Assembly: GCA_029266795.1 (NCBI GenBank)
Contig: JAQSWE010000143.1
Location: 1 to 6,768 of the forward strand
DNA: 6,768 nt
From: Alphaproteobacteria bacterium
Lineage (GTDB): Bacteria > Pseudomonadota > Alphaproteobacteria > Micavibrionales > UBA2020
Direction: 5' to 3'
Position numbers and translations under genes: made by a program. Under the pieces are notes generated by a model. The model was not told where the DNA came from. It saw only the letters and a list, made by a program, of their open reading frames with translations, and searched no databases. Position 1 is the first letter of the stretch, and each line of letters opens with the position of its first letter. This document shows positions 6,011 to 6,768 of the stretch, piece by piece.

Positions 6011-6768
6011 AAAATTTCTTGTCGAAAATATTCAAGAAAAAAGCCGCGCCGCCGCCTGCGCCGCCCGCCGCGAAAATTAACCCGCCCGGTGTCACTGTGC
6101 ATACGCAAGCGGAATCGGCAAATGTGGTGTTCACCAACCTTGTCCTGCACGGCCCCGATGGGGGACCGCTGGTCGATTACGGCAGCTTCACGATGCAGCC
6201 CGGCGACCGCGTGATGATCGCGGGCCCCGCCGGTTGTGGCAAATCTGCCGCGCTTGCCGCTATGCGCAATGCCTGGCTGCTAGGCGGCAGTGGCGAGATT
6301 ACCGTGCCACCCGAAATCCGCTTCGTTCCGCAGGAAGAATATTTCCCCGATCGCAGCCTGCGCGGGATCGTCTGCGCCCCCGACTCACCCGATAAATTCA
6401 CCCGCGAGCAGGTCGTGCAGGCGCTGACCGATGCGGGGCTGGGCGATTTCGTCGGCGCGATGGACGATGTAACGAAGCGCGGCGAATACTGGAAAAACAC
6501 ATTATCCGGCGGCCAGAAAAACAAGGTCGGCTTTGCGGGCATTTTCCTGCACGCAGCGGAAACGAAAGTGCTGATCGTCGACGAAATCACCGCCGCCCTC
6601 GACGCGAAATCGGAAACCGAGCTTTACCCGCGCCTGCTGGATCGCATGAAGCACGGCATCGTCATTAGCGTCGCCCACCATTCCACCCTCGCGCCGCAGC
6701 ACAACGTGTTCGCAAAGGTGGCAGACGGCAAGGTGACTTACACCAAAACGCCCGATGCGAAACCCGCA
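6007..6768 (+). CDS. ABC exporter ATPase subunit, YddA/ALD type (3' end outside window)
   Basis: The open frame runs to the window end (254 codons so far). The likely start is GTG at 6007, overlapping the membrane-subunit stop as GTGA, with CAGGG at 5994-5998 eight bases before it; this implies translational coupling. Motifs numbered from that start: Walker A G73-PAGCGKS80; Q-loop with Q109 in RFVPQEEYFPDRSLRG; signature L166-SGGQ170; Walker B VLIVDE (188-193) and D-loop AALD (196-199); H-loop in VISVAHHSTL (219-228), close to the S-V-G-H-R-S-T-L of YddA/ALD proteins. All catalytic elements are present, so it should hydrolyse ATP. After the signature it reads KNKVGFAGIF where most ABC ATPases have Q-R-x-x-x-A-R-A. 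A basic, then Pro/Ala-rich N-terminal stretch (about 7-28) mirrors the tail of the membrane subunit. It pairs with that subunit in the cytoplasm. Confidence 0.9.
   Translation, partial: MKNFLSKIFKKKAAPPPAPPAAKINPPGVTVHTQAESANVVFTNLVLHGPDGGPLVDYGSFTMQPGDRVMIAGPAGCGKSAALAAMRNAWLLGGSGEITVPPEIRFVPQEEYFPDRSLRGIVCAPDSPDKFTREQVVQALTDAGLGDFVGAMDDVTKRGEYWKNTLSGGQKNKVGFAGIFLHAAETKVLIVDEITAALDAKSETELYPRLLDRMKHGIVISVAHHSTLAPQHNVFAKVADGKVTYTKTPDAKPA

Noticed and set aside
5990..6015. Programmed -1 frameshift joining the exporter subunits
   Set aside because: The frames differ by -1, but no canonical X-XXY-YYZ slippery heptamer precedes the TGA; a CAGGG ribosome site and GTGA overlap explain separate translation better.
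1..6768. CRISPR array, tRNA, rRNA, transposase, integrase or toxin-antitoxin pair
   Set aside because: No regularly spaced repeats, cloverleaf-like segments, terminal inverted repeats or matching protein motifs were seen on either strand.

Overview
The window looks like chromosomal DNA from a GC-rich Alphaproteobacterium-like Gram-negative. This is inferred from codon use rich in G/C at third positions, tight gene packing and the protein families present; no rRNA or tRNA gene is available to place it more precisely. The DNA is densely coding on both strands. I see no insertion sequence, integrase, CRISPR array, tRNA or phage gene, so it reads as ordinary chromosome rather than a mobile island.

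Layout from left to right: (1) bases 1-1342 hold a plus-strand operon: the last residues of an ABC transporter ATPase (LolD/MacB-like tail), a GNAT N-acetyltransferase, and a four-helix membrane protein with a bestrophin-like C-terminal end. The genes are separated by 3 bases and then overlap by one base. (2) Bases 1343-1780 hold, on the minus strand, a small stand-alone SET-domain protein (putative protein-lysine methyltransferase) that meets the operon tail to tail with no gap. (3) A 167-base divergent spacer carries a good sigma70-like promoter, with an imperfect dyad between its -35 and -10, reading into a 108-residue protein of unknown function that ends at a clear hairpin terminator. (4) Bases 2420-4132 encode a KefB/KefC-type CPA2 cation:proton antiporter with a C-terminal TrkA-N (RCK) domain whose nucleotide-binding glycine loop is degenerate. 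(5) Bases 4133-4759, on the minus strand, again abutting its neighbour with no gap, encode a 208-residue protein that resembles the proteasome-beta/HslV-like Ntn-hydrolase fold but apparently lacks the catalytic Asp and Lys. (6) A 120-base divergent spacer contains two perfect inverted repeats. (7) From 4880 to the window end there is an ABC exporter of the SbmA/YddA/ALD (ABC_membrane_2) type, split into a membrane subunit and an ATPase subunit whose genes overlap by GTGA.

The genes share a membrane and transport theme (two ABC systems, a bestrophin-like channel candidate and a cation antiporter), but nothing shows that they form one pathway. The most distinctive points are the split exporter with its palindrome-rich divergent control region, the Ntn-like protein facing it across that region, and the altered RCK domain of the antiporter. 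I did not find convincing evidence for a wholly new multi-gene system.
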